Below, piece after piece: positions 1 to 8,883 of a stretch of 64,000 bases of DNA (its first letter is position 1; each line of letters starts with the position of its first letter). Source of the stretch: Janthinobacterium sp. FW305-129 (GTDB taxonomy: Bacteria > Pseudomonadota > Gammaproteobacteria > Burkholderiales > Burkholderiaceae_D); contig NZ_JACYMM010000003.1 of assembly GCF_020858115.1 (NCBI RefSeq), positions 186,001-250,000 of the forward strand, in the 5' to 3' direction. The position numbers and the translations under genes are program-made. The notes beneath the pieces are model-generated. The model saw nothing but the letters and a program-made list of their open reading frames with translations, was not told where the DNA came from and ran no database searches.

Positions 1-588
1 CAGCTCCGTATATGTGCAGATGATGTTGATCAGATTGATGCGCTCCCAGGCCAGGCGCTTGAGAATGGCGTGATACACGCCCGGCGTATAGCAGGTTTCG
101 GCGGCCAGGTGCAAAGTCACGGCCGTCACCCGTTCCTGGCGCGCCAGTTCCTGCTCTTCGCCGAACACCTCTTCCACCAGCGCGTGCAGCGAACGGCTGC
201 AGATCACCATCACCTCGTTGACGCCGCGCGTAACGGTGATGAACGTGCCCCGCTGGGGTGCTGCCAGCGCCAGCAACTGGCGCTGGCAGGCATACGTCTG
301 GTCGGAATAACGGTAGGTAAAAATCATCAGCTCGCTGCGCGTGGACAGCTCGCCCGCGCGGTGCGCCAGCACGATCTCGCCGCCTTTCTGCTGCGGCATC
401 CGTTCGGCCAGGCGGCGCAGCGCCATTACCACGGCAGCCTGCCCCACCGGTTTCCATAAGTCGCTCTGCAATTGCGGCTGCAGCTGGCGCGCCAGTTCCG
501 ACAGGTTCAGCAAGCCGCGGCCCAATCCCTCGCTGAGAAAGGCCGATTCCATCACGATCTGTTCCACTTTGGTCGCTATCGAAAGCAT
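1..588 (-). CDS. ACT-like domain protein, 3' end cut by window edge
   Basis: The minus frame starting at ATG 588 is open for 196 codons to the window edge, so this is the N-terminal part of a longer protein. It begins MLSIATKVEQIVMESAFL, is helical at first, then has a beta-rich stretch with TFITVTRGVNEVMVICS and later YHAILKRLAWERINLINIIC, a pattern resembling ACT regulatory domains (a strand, then a helix, then INLINI). Such proteins are often auto-annotated as aspartate kinase, but no kinase motif is visible here. A long leader with a possible uORF lies upstream. I infer a small-molecule-sensing regulatory protein; the ligand is unknown. Confidence 0.6.
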   Translation of the reverse strand, partial: MLSIATKVEQIVMESAFLSEGLGRGLLNLSELARQLQPQLQSDLWKPVGQAAVVMALRRLAERMPQQKGGEIVLAHRAGELSTRSELMIFTYRYSDQTYACQRQLLALAAPQRGTFITVTRGVNEVMVICSRSLHALVEEVFGEEQELARQERVTAVTLHLAAETCYTPGVYHAILKRLAWERINLINIICTYTEL

Positions 589-737
589 AGTTCGTCGGGC
601 CGGTGATTCCGGTGCACGCACCAGGAGCCGGCAACCCTTCCTGAAAAAAGGATGCACTGCGCCAGCGGCCACGCCGGGCGGCGCGGTCGGACTCGCGGAA
701 AAGCCCCCTTGCGGGGGGAACAGCCGGCTAGCGGCGG

Positions 738-818
738 CTAGGAAGGCGGATGCAGCATGAAGGCCGCTCCAGAGGGGAAATGGCTGAAACCTGCAGCAGA
801 AAACAGAACTGACGTCAT
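738..818 (-). CDS. Possible 26-aa leader ORF upstream of the ACT-like gene
   Basis: ATG at 818 is preceded by GGGAG with six bases of spacing and runs 26 codons to a TAG at 738, ending FMLHPPS. It lies on the same strand as the ACT-like gene and 149 bases before its start, with hairpins in between. It could be a regulatory leader peptide or a chance ORF; ribosome-binding site quality and position are the only support. Confidence 0.3.
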   Translation of the reverse strand: MTSVLFSAAGFSHFPSGAAFMLHPPS

Positions 819-856
819 GTGAAACTCCCGATTTTTTCCCGATGCGCTGTATCTGG

Positions 857-885
857 ACGCGGTCATTGCCGCGTGCGCTTTTTTT
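857..885 (+). terminator. Terminator-like hairpin, plus orientation
   Basis: A six-base stem ACGCGG/CCGCGT with loop TCATTG is followed by GCGC and seven T. No plus-strand gene ends here, so it may instead be a structured part of the minus-strand leader. Confidence 0.3.
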
Positions 886-1014
886 GTCTTCGCCTGGTCC
901 TCTGGGGACACCGCGAAGACCTAGTGTAGATCGCAACATTTAGAAAAGGCAACAGTGTTTTTCCAACAGAACACACCATTAGGCGAAGTAGTCCAAAACA
1001 AAAGTTGCAGCTTG

Positions 1015-1044
1015 CGATACATCAAACTTTCATATGATGTATTG
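1015..1044. promoter_or_regulatory. Inverted repeat, candidate operator of the M4 protease
   Basis: Perfect eight-base arms ATACATCA (1017-1024) and TGATGTAT (1035-1042) are separated by ten bases. The symmetry extends to C1015/G1044 with one mismatch. It sits in AT-rich DNA about 60 bases before a TTGACA box and 216 bases before the protease start. The size fits a dimeric regulator site; no regulator is identified. Confidence 0.4.
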
Positions 1045-1101
1045 CCGAAAAATGTTCAATTCTTAACAAAAATTCGCGTAGTGACCCATTTCTTGAATTT
1101 T

Positions 1102-1129
1102 TTGACATGGCGATCTCGACAAGTTTAGT
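1102..1129 (+). promoter_or_regulatory. Candidate sigma70-type promoter of the M4 protease
   Basis: A perfect TTGACA (1102-1107) is followed after 16 bases by TTTAGT (1124-1129). This would put the transcript start near 1136, about 124 bases before the chosen ATG, and argues against the longer reading frame beginning at 1107. Confidence 0.4.
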
Positions 1130-1259
1130 GTCCCCCTACCCGGCGTCATGCCACCACAAAACGGCAGGCTATCCGCCCGCCGCCAGGCACGCCGGGGTGG
1201 CCATCAGGCATCGCGGCCAGCTCATTCACCATTTCCTTAACCGATACCATGGAGCAGAA

Positions 1260-3791
1260 ATGAATTTACGTTTGACGATAGTTGCCGCATCCATCGCCGC
1301 CCTGCCGCTGATGGCCACCACGGCCGACGCCGCCACGTCGCTGCCACAGACCCTGATGGCCGCGCCGGTCGCCCTGGCTTCTCCACAAGAGACCGCCAGC
1401 CTGGTCAACAAACTGGCCGCGCAAGCGCGCAGCCGCGGTCTGAATACCGAGCATGGCTTTGCCGTCGGCGCCCAGCATCCGGGCGTCAGCGGCACCCGCG
1501 TGAGCCGCGTACAGCACACCTACAAGGGCTTGCCCGTCTTCGGTTCCGAGACGGTAGTGGTCAGCAACAGCGCCGGCGACATCGTCAGCGAATCCGTCTC
1601 GGACCGCGCGTCCGGCCTCGGTAGCGGCGGCGTCAATGCCGTCACCCGCAGCGCCACCACCGATATCGACACCACGCCGGCCGTCAGCGCCGCCGCCGCC
1701 ATCGCCGCCGCCGTGAAAAGCATCGGTGTGCCGGCCGTCGACCATGTGCCGCCGCATGCGCAGCTGCTGATCTACCCCGTCATGAAAACCGTGCGCGTGG
1801 CCGGCGCCGAGAACAAGTCGGAAGCGGCGCTCAACGCCCTCGACGTGCAGGATGTAGTCGACCACTATGAGCTGGCCTACCTGGTGCAGACGCGCATGAT
1901 CAGCGGCAGCAAGCCGGTCTACTACGACACCGTCGTCAGCGCCAGGGATGGCCGCATCCTGCGCCAGTGGAAAGCCCTGAAAACCGTCGCCGGCATTGGC
2001 AACAGCCAGTACAACGGCCAGGTGCCGCTCAACACCACGCTGACCGGCAGCACCTACACCATGAAAGACCCGAGCCGCGGCACGGGCGGCAGCTTCGGCG
2101 GCATGGCCATCACGAATGCCAACCATGGCACCACCTCGGGCAGCGTGTACAGCAGCACCAGCAATACCTGGGGCGACGGCCAGCAATACATCAACGGCGG
2201 CAGCACCACCAACGCCAACGGCCAGACGGCGGCCGTCAATGCGATGTGGGGCCTGATGAACACCTACGACACGCACAAGAACGTGCTGGGCTGGTCCAGC
2301 CTGGACGGCAACAACACGGCCACTCACATCGCCGCCCACGTCAATACGGCCTACGACAACGCCTACTACGACGGCAACTGCAAATGCATGTACATCGGCG
2401 ACGGCGGCAGCTCGTTCAACAACCTCGGCTCCATCGACGTGATCGGCCATGAGATGGGCCACGGCATCACGGACGCCACCTCGGGCCTGATCTACTCGCA
2501 GGAGTCGGGCGGCTTGAACGAATCGAGCTCGGACATCGCCGGCGAGATGGTGGAAGCGTATGCGCGCGCCGGCGGCACGGGCAGCACGATTCCCAATACG
2601 GGCAACGATTGGATGACGGGCAAGGAGATCGCCAAGAATGGCCAGCCGCTGCGCTGGCTGTACAAGCCGAGCAAGGATGGCAGCAGCCCGAATGCGTGGA
2701 GCAGCACCATCAAGAACCTCGACGTCCACTACAGCAGCGGTCCGAACAACCGCATGTTCTACTTCCTGTCGCAAGGCTCGAATTCCACGTCCAGCAGCGA
2801 CTACTACAGCTCCTACCTGAACAAGAGCCCGCTGGCCATGACCGGTATCGGCAGCGACAAGGCTTACCGCATCTGGTTCAAGGCCGCCACCACCAAGTTC
2901 ACCTCGTCGACCAACTATGCCGATGCGCGCAACAAGGTGCTGCAGGCAGCCGAGGAACTGTATGGCGTGGGCAGCGCGGAATCGATCGCCGTCAAGCGCG
3001 CGTATGCGGCCATCAACGTGGGTACCGACGTCGATGAATCGACGACGGGCGGCGCGGTGACCATCACCAGCCAGCCGGCCAGCATCACCGTCGCACCAGG
3101 CGCCACCGCCTCGTTCGCCGTGGGCGCGGGCGGCGGCACGGCGCCGTACACCTACAAGTGGTACCGCAACGGCGCCGTGATCAGCGGCGCCACCTCGCCC
3201 GCCTACAGCTTCACGGCCATGGCGGCCGACAGCGGCGCCGTCTTCAAGGCCACGGTGACGGATTCCTCATCGCCCGCCGTGACGGCCACGTCGAACAACG
3301 CCACGCTGACGGTGGGCACCAGCAGCGCCACCGAACGCGTGACGAACGGCGGCTTCGAGGCCGGCGCCACGGGCTGGAGCGGCACCACGGGCGCCATCGG
3401 CACGTTTACGGGGCAAGCCGCATACGAAGGCACGCAGTACGCCTGGCTGGGCGGCAATGGCGTCACGGCCAGCGAATCGCTGACGCAAAGCGTGGCCATT
3501 CCGGCCACCGCCACGTCCGCCAGCTTGACCTTTGCGCTGCATATCGACACGGCTGAAACGGGCAATACCGTGTACGACAAGCTGGTCGTCACCGTGAAGA
3601 ACAGCGCCGGCACGGTGCTGGGCACCCTGGCTTCGTACTCGAACGTGAACAAGGCGGCCGGCTACCAGATCCGCACGTTTGACCTGATCGCCTACAAGGG
3701 CCAGACCGTGCAGCTCTCGTTTGCCGCCACCGAGGACGCGTCGCTGCAAACCTCGTTCGTGATCGACAAGGTCAGCCTGGTTACCCAGTAA
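1260..3791 (+). CDS. Secreted M4 (thermolysin-family) metalloprotease with Ig-like domain
   Basis: An 843-residue zinc endopeptidase, predicted to be exported. The start at 1260 has GGAG five bases upstream and gives a clean signal peptide (about 1-24, ending ADA); a 51-residue upstream extension is less likely. A propeptide of FTP/PepSY type fills about 40-240. The catalytic domain carries HEMGH with H397, E398 and H401, the third zinc ligand E421 in NESSSD (exact M4 spacing), and a likely acid histidine H490 in VHYSSG. After the M4 C-terminal helical part come an Ig-like module (about 598-686, starting ITSQPASITV) and a C-terminal beta-sandwich-like domain (about 690-843, NGGFEAGATGW) probably for substrate or surface binding. 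It lies directly upstream of the secretion/pilus operon and could be its substrate, which is inference. Confidence 0.93.
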   Translation: MNLRLTIVAASIAALPLMATTADAATSLPQTLMAAPVALASPQETASLVNKLAAQARSRGLNTEHGFAVGAQHPGVSGTRVSRVQHTYKGLPVFGSETVVVSNSAGDIVSESVSDRASGLGSGGVNAVTRSATTDIDTTPAVSAAAAIAAAVKSIGVPAVDHVPPHAQLLIYPVMKTVRVAGAENKSEAALNALDVQDVVDHYELAYLVQTRMISGSKPVYYDTVVSARDGRILRQWKALKTVAGIGNSQYNGQVPLNTTLTGSTYTMKDPSRGTGGSFGGMAITNANHGTTSGSVYSSTSNTWGDGQQYINGGSTTNANGQTAAVNAMWGLMNTYDTHKNVLGWSSLDGNNTATHIAAHVNTAYDNAYYDGNCKCMYIGDGGSSFNNLGSIDVIGHEMGHGITDATSGLIYSQESGGLNESSSDIAGEMVEAYARAGGTGSTIPNTGNDWMTGKEIAKNGQPLRWLYKPSKDGSSPNAWSSTIKNLDVHYSSGPNNRMFYFLSQGSNSTSSSDYYSSYLNKSPLAMTGIGSDKAYRIWFKAATTKFTSSTNYADARNKVLQAAEELYGVGSAESIAVKRAYAAINVGTDVDESTTGGAVTITSQPASITVAPGATASFAVGAGGGTAPYTYKWYRNGAVISGATSPAYSFTAMAADSGAVFKATVTDSSSPAVTATSNNATLTVGTSSATERVTNGGFEAGATGWSGTTGAIGTFTGQAAYEGTQYAWLGGNGVTASESLTQSVAIPATATSASLTFALHIDTAETGNTVYDKLVVTVKNSAGTVLGTLASYSNVNKAAGYQIRTFDLIAYKGQTVQLSFAATEDASLQTSFVIDKVSLVTQ

Positions 3792-3802
3792 GCGGCTGAA
3801 GA

Positions 3803-3837
3803 TGCGGGCAAGCCATCGATGTATCGGCTTGCCCGCA
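3803..3837 (+). terminator. Strong hairpin after the protease gene
   Basis: A twelve-base perfect stem (TGCGGGCAAGCC with its complement) closes an eleven-base loop, 11 bases after the protease stop. No T-run follows, so it may be an mRNA-stabilising 3' structure or a weak terminator. The next 200 bases to the gspF-like start hold no convincing gene. Confidence 0.5.
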
Positions 3838-4041
3838 CGACACGATTGATTTCCTGGCAATTCCAGTCTACCCTGAGGCAGTGATTGCATCTTGCCTGCT
3901 GCCGGTACCCGCGACGAATTGAACTTTTTTTGGATGGTTCCTGACCGATGCCTACTTCGACCTTGTCCGCACGCGCTCTCCCCTTTTCACATCACCCCAT
4001 TTTCACGCCCCAGGCCACCACCATGCTCGCCTGAGCCGGAC

Positions 4042-5235
4042 ATGCAGTTCCACCTCCAGGTGCAGGGCCCGGCGGGCAGCCAGGCGCTGGCCATCGACGC
4101 CGCCAGCGAGGCCGAGGCGATCCGCGCGGCCGTGCGCGGCGGCTGGCGCGTGCTGGCCGTCGACGCTGGCGTCGCACAGGAGACGGGTGCCGCGCTGCGC
4201 CCCGGAAAACAGGGCTTGCCCCTGCTGCAATTCAGCCAGGAGCTGCTGGCCCTTCTCGAAGCGGGCCTGAACCTGGGCGAAGCCATGGCCACCCTGCACA
4301 ACAAGGAAACGCGCCCCGGCGCCCGGGCCACCCTGGCTGCCATCGTGCTCACCCTGCAGCAGGGCCTAAGCTTTTCCGACACCCTGGCCGGATTCCCCGA
4401 CATCTTCCCCGACATTTACATCGCCACCGTGCACGCGGCCGAACGCTCGGGCAACCTGCCCGAGGCGCTGGCGCGCTTCGTTGCCTACCAGCTGCAGTTC
4501 GACGCCATCCGCAAAAAACTCATTTCCGCCGCCATCTACCCGTGCATGCTGCTCGTCGTCGGCGGCCTGGTGACCCTGTTCCTGCTCGGCTACGTGGTGC
4601 CCAAATTCAGCGTCGTCTACGAAAGCTCGGGTCGCGAGATTCCCTGGATGTCGCAGATGCTGCTGGGCTTTGGCCAGACCCTGGCCGCGCATCCGCTGCT
4701 GTGCGCCGGCGCACTGGCCGCGGCAGTGGGCGCCGTGGTCTTCGGCATCGCCAACCGCGCCATGCGCATGGCGCTGGTGCTACGCCTCTTGAGCCTGCCC
4801 GTGCTGGCGGACAAGGCGGCGGAATTCCGCCTGGCCCGCTTCTACCGGGCACTGAGCCTGCTGCTGCATGCCGGTATCCCGCTGCACAAGGCGCTGGCCA
4901 TGGTCGCGCCGATGCTGCTGCCGGCGCAGCAGGAGCAGCTGGCGCAGGCGCGCCGCGCGGTGCAGGAAGGCATGCCGTTTTCCACCGCGCTGGAACAGGC
5001 CGGCATGGCCACGCCGGTGGCGCAATCGCTGCTGAAGGTGGGAGAAAACACGGGCCGCCTGGGCGACATGCTGGAACGCTCGGCCAAATTCCACGACGAG
5101 GAATTCGCCCGCTGGGTGGACTGGGCGTCGCGCCTGCTCGAGCCGCTCTTGATGACCATCATCGGCGTCGTCATTGGCGGCGTGGTGGTGCTGATGTACA
5201 TGCCGATCTTTGAACTGGCGGGGAGCTTGTCTTGA
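4042..5235 (+). CDS. GspF/PilC-type inner-membrane platform protein
   Basis: First gene of a pilus/secretion operon, 397 residues, the usual length for GspF/PilC/MshG. It starts MQFHLQVQG and has two T2SSF repeats (about 70-190 and 270-390), each ending in hydrophobic segments (CMLLVVGGLVTLFLLGYVV near 170-190; LLMTIIGVVIGGVVVLMYM near the end). The family forms the rotor-like platform that couples the cytoplasmic ATPase to pilin assembly. Start 4042 was preferred because the upstream 50 codons have no homologous character; the ribosome-binding site is weak. The next gene begins 22 bases later. Confidence 0.9.
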   Translation: MQFHLQVQGPAGSQALAIDAASEAEAIRAAVRGGWRVLAVDAGVAQETGAALRPGKQGLPLLQFSQELLALLEAGLNLGEAMATLHNKETRPGARATLAAIVLTLQQGLSFSDTLAGFPDIFPDIYIATVHAAERSGNLPEALARFVAYQLQFDAIRKKLISAAIYPCMLLVVGGLVTLFLLGYVVPKFSVVYESSGREIPWMSQMLLGFGQTLAAHPLLCAGALAAAVGAVVFGIANRAMRMALVLRLLSLPVLADKAAEFRLARFYRALSLLLHAGIPLHKALAMVAPMLLPAQQEQLAQARRAVQEGMPFSTALEQAGMATPVAQSLLKVGENTGRLGDMLERSAKFHDEEFARWVDWASRLLEPLLMTIIGVVIGGVVVLMYMPIFELAGSLS

Positions 5236-5257
5236 ACCTTATCGTGAAGGTGCTGCC

Positions 5258-6955
5258 ATGAACGCACGCGACGAAGAACGGGCCGTGCTCGATGCGGCCA
5301 TGCTGCGCCGCGCCCATGCGAGCGCGCTGGAACAGGGCCGCCCGCAGATGGCCGTGCTGCAGGAAACGGCGGCCCTGCCGCCCGAAGTCTTCCTGCGCCA
5401 GCTGGCCGCCCTGTTCCGCTATCCGGCCTGGACGATGGCCGAACTGCAGGCCGCCCTGCCCGCCTTTGCCCTGCTGCCCTACACCGATTGCGCCCAGCGC
5501 GACTGCGTGCTGCTGCAGCCCGATGCTCCGGGCACGCCGCCCGTGCTGGTCATCGGCAATCCCTTCAGCGAGGACCTGCTGCAATGGGCCGACTTCGCCC
5601 TGTCCACGCCCTTCACGGTGGCGCTGGCGCATCCGGACGACCTGGCCGCCTATCTGCTGCAGCAGGAAAGCGTGCAGCAGGCGATGCAGGAGATGCAACA
5701 TGGCGATGACGTGCCGGGACTCGACCAGAGCATCGAAGACATCTCGCTCATCCGCATCAGCGAGGACAGCAGCCCGGTCGTGAAACTGGTGAACTCCACC
5801 ATCTACGATGCCCTGAAATTCCAGGCCAGCGACATCCACCTCGAATGCGACGTGGCCAGCCTGGTCATCAAATACCGCGTCGACGGCGTGCTGGTGCAGG
5901 CGGGCCAGGTGCAGGGGCTGCAGATGGCCGAACAGATCATCTCGCGCATCAAGGTCATGGCCGACCTGGACATCGCCGAGCGGCGCATCCCGCAGGATGG
6001 CCGCTTCAAGGTGCGCGTCAAAGGGGCAGAGATCGACTTTCGCGTTTCCATCATGCCCAATATCTTTGGCGAGGACGCCGTGCTGCGCCTGCTCGACCGG
6101 CGCGCGCTGACGGAGGCGGCGCAAGCGCTGCGCCTGGAAAGCCTGGGCCTGAACGAGGATGCCATCGAACAGATCCGCCGCCTGGCCGCCAAGCCGCACG
6201 GCATGCTGCTGGTGACGGGGCCTACCGGTTCCGGCAAGACCACCACCCTGTACGCGGCGATCACGGAAATCAACACGGGGCGCGACAAGATCGTCACCAT
6301 CGAAGACCCCGTCGAATACCGGCTGCCGCGCGTGCTGCAAATTCCCGTCAACGAAAAGAAGGGGCTGACGTTCGCGCGCGGCCTGCGCTCCATCCTGCGC
6401 CACGATCCCGACAAGATCATGATTGGCGAGATCCGCGACGATGAAACGGCGCAGATCGCCGTGCAGGCCGCGCTCACGGGCCACCTGGTATTTACCACTG
6501 TGCACGCGAACAACGTGTTCGACGTGGTGGGCCGCTTCCTGCACATGGGCGTCGATGCCTACAGCTTTGCGGCGGCCCTGAACGGCATCGTGGCGCAGCG
6601 CCTGCTGCGCCTCAATTGCGCCCATTGCGCCGTCGACGCCAGCGCCGAGGTGCTGGCCGACGCGCAGCAGCTGCGCGACAGCGGCCTGGCCCTGCATCAG
6701 GTGCAGGACTGGCAATTCATGGCCGGCAAGGGCTGCGGCCACTGCCGCGGCACCGGCTACAAGGGCCGCAAGGCCGTCGCCGAGGTACTGATGCTCAGCG
6801 ATACGATGCGCGAAATGATCTGCACGCGCGCGCCCCTGAGCCAGATGAAGGAAGAGGCGGCGCGCAACGGTTTTCGCCTGGCGCGCGAGGCGGGCCTGGA
6901 TCTGGTGCGGCGCGGCGAAACCACTTTAGCGGAGCTCAATCGTGTCACTTATTGA
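5258..6955 (+). CDS. GspE/PilB/MshE-type assembly ATPase
   Basis: A 565-residue secretion ATPase that powers pilin polymerisation. The start at 5258 follows GAAGG with eight bases spacing. An N-terminal MshE-like domain (1-160) leads to the conserved SDIHLE region, Walker A GPTGSGKTT at 321-329, the IEDPVEY Asp-box, an IMIGEIRD Walker B and TTVHANN histidine box. A tetracysteine zinc site is present: C454-x2-C457 and C493-x2-C496, typical of GspE/PilB extension ATPases rather than PilT. Its end overlaps the PilM-like gene by 14 bases. Confidence 0.95.
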   Translation: MNARDEERAVLDAAMLRRAHASALEQGRPQMAVLQETAALPPEVFLRQLAALFRYPAWTMAELQAALPAFALLPYTDCAQRDCVLLQPDAPGTPPVLVIGNPFSEDLLQWADFALSTPFTVALAHPDDLAAYLLQQESVQQAMQEMQHGDDVPGLDQSIEDISLIRISEDSSPVVKLVNSTIYDALKFQASDIHLECDVASLVIKYRVDGVLVQAGQVQGLQMAEQIISRIKVMADLDIAERRIPQDGRFKVRVKGAEIDFRVSIMPNIFGEDAVLRLLDRRALTEAAQALRLESLGLNEDAIEQIRRLAAKPHGMLLVTGPTGSGKTTTLYAAITEINTGRDKIVTIEDPVEYRLPRVLQIPVNEKKGLTFARGLRSILRHDPDKIMIGEIRDDETAQIAVQAALTGHLVFTTVHANNVFDVVGRFLHMGVDAYSFAAALNGIVAQRLLRLNCAHCAVDASAEVLADAQQLRDSGLALHQVQDWQFMAGKGCGHCRGTGYKGRKAVAEVLMLSDTMREMICTRAPLSQMKEEAARNGFRLAREAGLDLVRRGETTLAELNRVTY

Positions 6956-7730
6956 ACGCCTTACCCGCGCCACCGTGTGCCTGCACCTGGCGCCGCACGG
7001 GCTGCACGGCGTGCTGCGCCGCGCCGGCCGCCCCGTGCCCGACAGCGCCTTCCACCTGCCCATTGCGAATCCCGACGCCAGTTGGGAAGTGGCGCTGGCC
7101 GCCCTGCGCGGCTGGCTCGAACAGCACAATGAAAAAAAACTGCCGCTGGCCGTCAGCCTGGCCAGCCGCTGGTGCGCCATGCTGATGGTGCCGTGGAGCG
7201 GCGCCCTGCTCGACCGGAGCAGCGCCCAGCGCTTCCTGCACAGCCAGTTCGGCGCCGTGTATGGCGACAGCGCGCGCGCCTGGCGCCTGGCCGCCGACGA
7301 TGCCCCGTACGGCATGCCGCGCCTGGCCTGCGGCATCGATGCGGCCCTGCTGCAGGGCGTGCAGGACGCGGCCGCCGCGCATGGCCGGCGCTGCCTGTCC
7401 ATCGAACCGATCGCCGGACCGGCCTGGCGCGGCATCGCCGGTGCAAAACCTGCCGCCTTCGCCTTGGTGGAGGCGGGGCGGCTGCTGCTGGCGACAAGCA
7501 GCGGCGGGCGTATCACGGCCCTGCACAGCCAGTCCTGCGCCGCGGCCTGGGGCGACGAACTGGAGCGGGCGTGGCGGCGCTGGAATTTGCGCGCGCCGCA
7601 GCTCGACGCCATCGAACAGGTGGCCCTGATCGACTTGAGCGGCGTGCCGCAGACGAACGTGCCGGAACGCTTCGTGCCCATCGCCGTGGCCGGCGCCGCC
7701 CACCTGATGCGGGAGGCCGCATGGGCCTGA
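6942..7730 (+). CDS. PilM/MshI/GspL-like assembly protein
   Basis: A 262-residue protein, highly diverged but placed where PilM/MshI sits in type IV pilus operons, between the ATPase and a PilN-like gene. It starts at a GTG (6942) with GGAG seven bases upstream, inside the ATPase gene. The N-terminal beta-rich part (TVCLHLAPHGLHGVLRR) fits an actin-like fold; no transmembrane segment is evident, as for cytoplasmic PilM. It likely links the ATPase/platform to the PilN-like protein. Assignment rests on order and fold impression, not on a strong motif. Confidence 0.6.
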   Translation: MSLIERLTRATVCLHLAPHGLHGVLRRAGRPVPDSAFHLPIANPDASWEVALAALRGWLEQHNEKKLPLAVSLASRWCAMLMVPWSGALLDRSSAQRFLHSQFGAVYGDSARAWRLAADDAPYGMPRLACGIDAALLQGVQDAAAAHGRRCLSIEPIAGPAWRGIAGAKPAAFALVEAGRLLLATSSGGRITALHSQSCAAAWGDELERAWRRWNLRAPQLDAIEQVALIDLSGVPQTNVPERFVPIAVAGAAHLMREAAWA

Positions 7731-8275
7731 GCCGCCTGGAATTCCTGCCGCCCGGCGCCGCGCAGACGTTCAAGGGATGGCGCCTGGCCCTGTGCCTGGG
7801 GGGCGGCTTGCTGTTGCTACCGGCCGCCGTGTACTGGCTGGTGCAGGCGCAGGAAACGCGACGCCTGGAAGCGCAGCTGGCGCAGCTGCAGCCGGTGCGT
7901 CCCGTGCGTGCGCCCCTCTCGGCGAACCAGCAGCGCGAGCGCGACCTCGAACTGAAACAGGTGGCCACCGCCGTGCGCCAGCTCAACCTGCCCGTCACGC
8001 GCCTGGTCAGGACGGTGCAGGCGCCGCGCGACGTGCGCGTGGCCCTGCTGGGACTGGACCTGAACGCGCAGCAGGGACAGGATGGCGCCAGCGTCCTGAA
8101 AATCGCCGCCGAGGCGGAAACCCCGCAGGACATGCTTAATTATCTGGCCTTCCTGAACCAGCAGCCCATGTTCAGTTCCGTGTATCTGCTCAAGCACGAG
8201 ATGAACAGTAACGCGAATGCAAACGCGCCCGCACATCCTTACCGTTTTCAGCTGGAGGCGCAATGGCGGCAATAA
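7721..8275 (+). CDS. PilN-like inner-membrane assembly protein
   Basis: A 184-residue bitopic protein: short cytoplasmic N-terminus (MGLSRLEFLPPG), one transmembrane helix about 21-43, a coiled coil (ETRRLEAQLAQL) and a small periplasmic alpha/beta domain, the PilN plan. The cytoplasmic tail corresponds to the part of PilN that binds PilM. ATG 7721 follows GGGAGG and overlaps the previous gene by 10 bases, so translation is likely coupled. Confidence 0.75.
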   Translation: MGLSRLEFLPPGAAQTFKGWRLALCLGGGLLLLPAAVYWLVQAQETRRLEAQLAQLQPVRPVRAPLSANQQRERDLELKQVATAVRQLNLPVTRLVRTVQAPRDVRVALLGLDLNAQQGQDGASVLKIAAEAETPQDMLNYLAFLNQQPMFSSVYLLKHEMNSNANANAPAHPYRFQLEAQWRQ

Positions 8276-8883
8276 AACCCGTACTGAAAGCAGGCGCGCC
8301 CGTGGCCCGCGCACGCCGCCAGTTGCATATGCCGCCGCGCATGGCGTGGGAAGCGCAGCGTCTGTGGCGCATGCTGGGCTGGCCCAGCGCCATCGGTGCG
8401 GCAGGCCTGGCGCTGGCCGCTTTCGCCGTGCAGCAGGGCGAGGCGCTGGCCGAACGCCAGCAGCCATTGCACGCGCAGCTGGCCGCGATGGCGAAACAGG
8501 CGGCGCTGCCGCCGGCGCCCGTCACGCTCGACGCCGACGCGGACAGCCTGGCCGCCTTTCACGCCTACCTGCCCGCGCACGACAGCATTCCCGAGCAGCT
8601 GAAAACCTTGCTGGAAGTGGCGCAACAGAGCAGCGTCACCCTGGCCAAGGCCGACTACAAGCCGCAGGAAGACGGTAACACGGCCTTTTTGCGCTACCAG
8701 ATCACCCTGCCGGTAAAAGCCGAATACGCGCAGCTGCAAACCTTTATTGTCGACGCCCTGCAGACGCTGCCCACCCTGACCCTCGACTCCGTGCTGTTCA
8801 AGCGCGAGCAGATCGAGGCGGGCGAGATCGACGCGCGCATCCAGTTCATCCTGCTGGTCAAGAAGCCGGAGGCGCGCCGATGA
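8263..8883 (+). CDS. PilO/GspM/MshJ-like inner-membrane assembly protein
   Basis: A 206-residue protein with a cytoplasmic segment, one hydrophobic stretch (about 45-62), then a coiled-coil and a periplasmic ferredoxin-like region. GGAGG lies just before ATG 8263, which overlaps the PilN-like gene by 13 bases. In the family PilO pairs with PilN in the periplasm. Assigned mainly from size, topology and order. Confidence 0.7.
   Translation: MAAIKPVLKAGAPVARARRQLHMPPRMAWEAQRLWRMLGWPSAIGAAGLALAAFAVQQGEALAERQQPLHAQLAAMAKQAALPPAPVTLDADADSLAAFHAYLPAHDSIPEQLKTLLEVAQQSSVTLAKADYKPQEDGNTAFLRYQITLPVKAEYAQLQTFIVDALQTLPTLTLDSVLFKREQIEAGEIDARIQFILLVKKPEARR

Larger units (their letters stand above)
589..1106. 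other. Divergent intergenic region, 518 bp
   Basis: The left part (about 600-885) is the GC-rich leader of the minus-strand ACT-like gene. It includes a CCCCC/GGGGG hairpin (704-717) whose minus-strand loop is GCAA, and a GCGCC/GGCGC pairing followed on the minus strand by a six-T run near 645. The right part (about 900-1106) is AT-rich and holds the protease control region. Apart from the 26-codon ORF no coding sequence is seen. Confidence 0.6.

Noticed and set aside
738..885. Known riboswitch class in the ACT-like gene leader
   Set aside because: I compared the visible motifs by eye with glycine and SAH types and saw no match; only generic hairpins are supported.
1266..2774. 502-codon minus ORF opposite the M4 protease
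   Set aside because: Composition is dominated by Ala, Val, Arg, Gly and Asp with no family signal; it mirrors the GC-rich codon bias of the real gene.
5171..6742. 523-codon minus ORF opposite the GspE-like gene
   Set aside because: Antisense shadow of a gene with all family motifs; the product is His/Gln/Arg-rich without recognisable domains.
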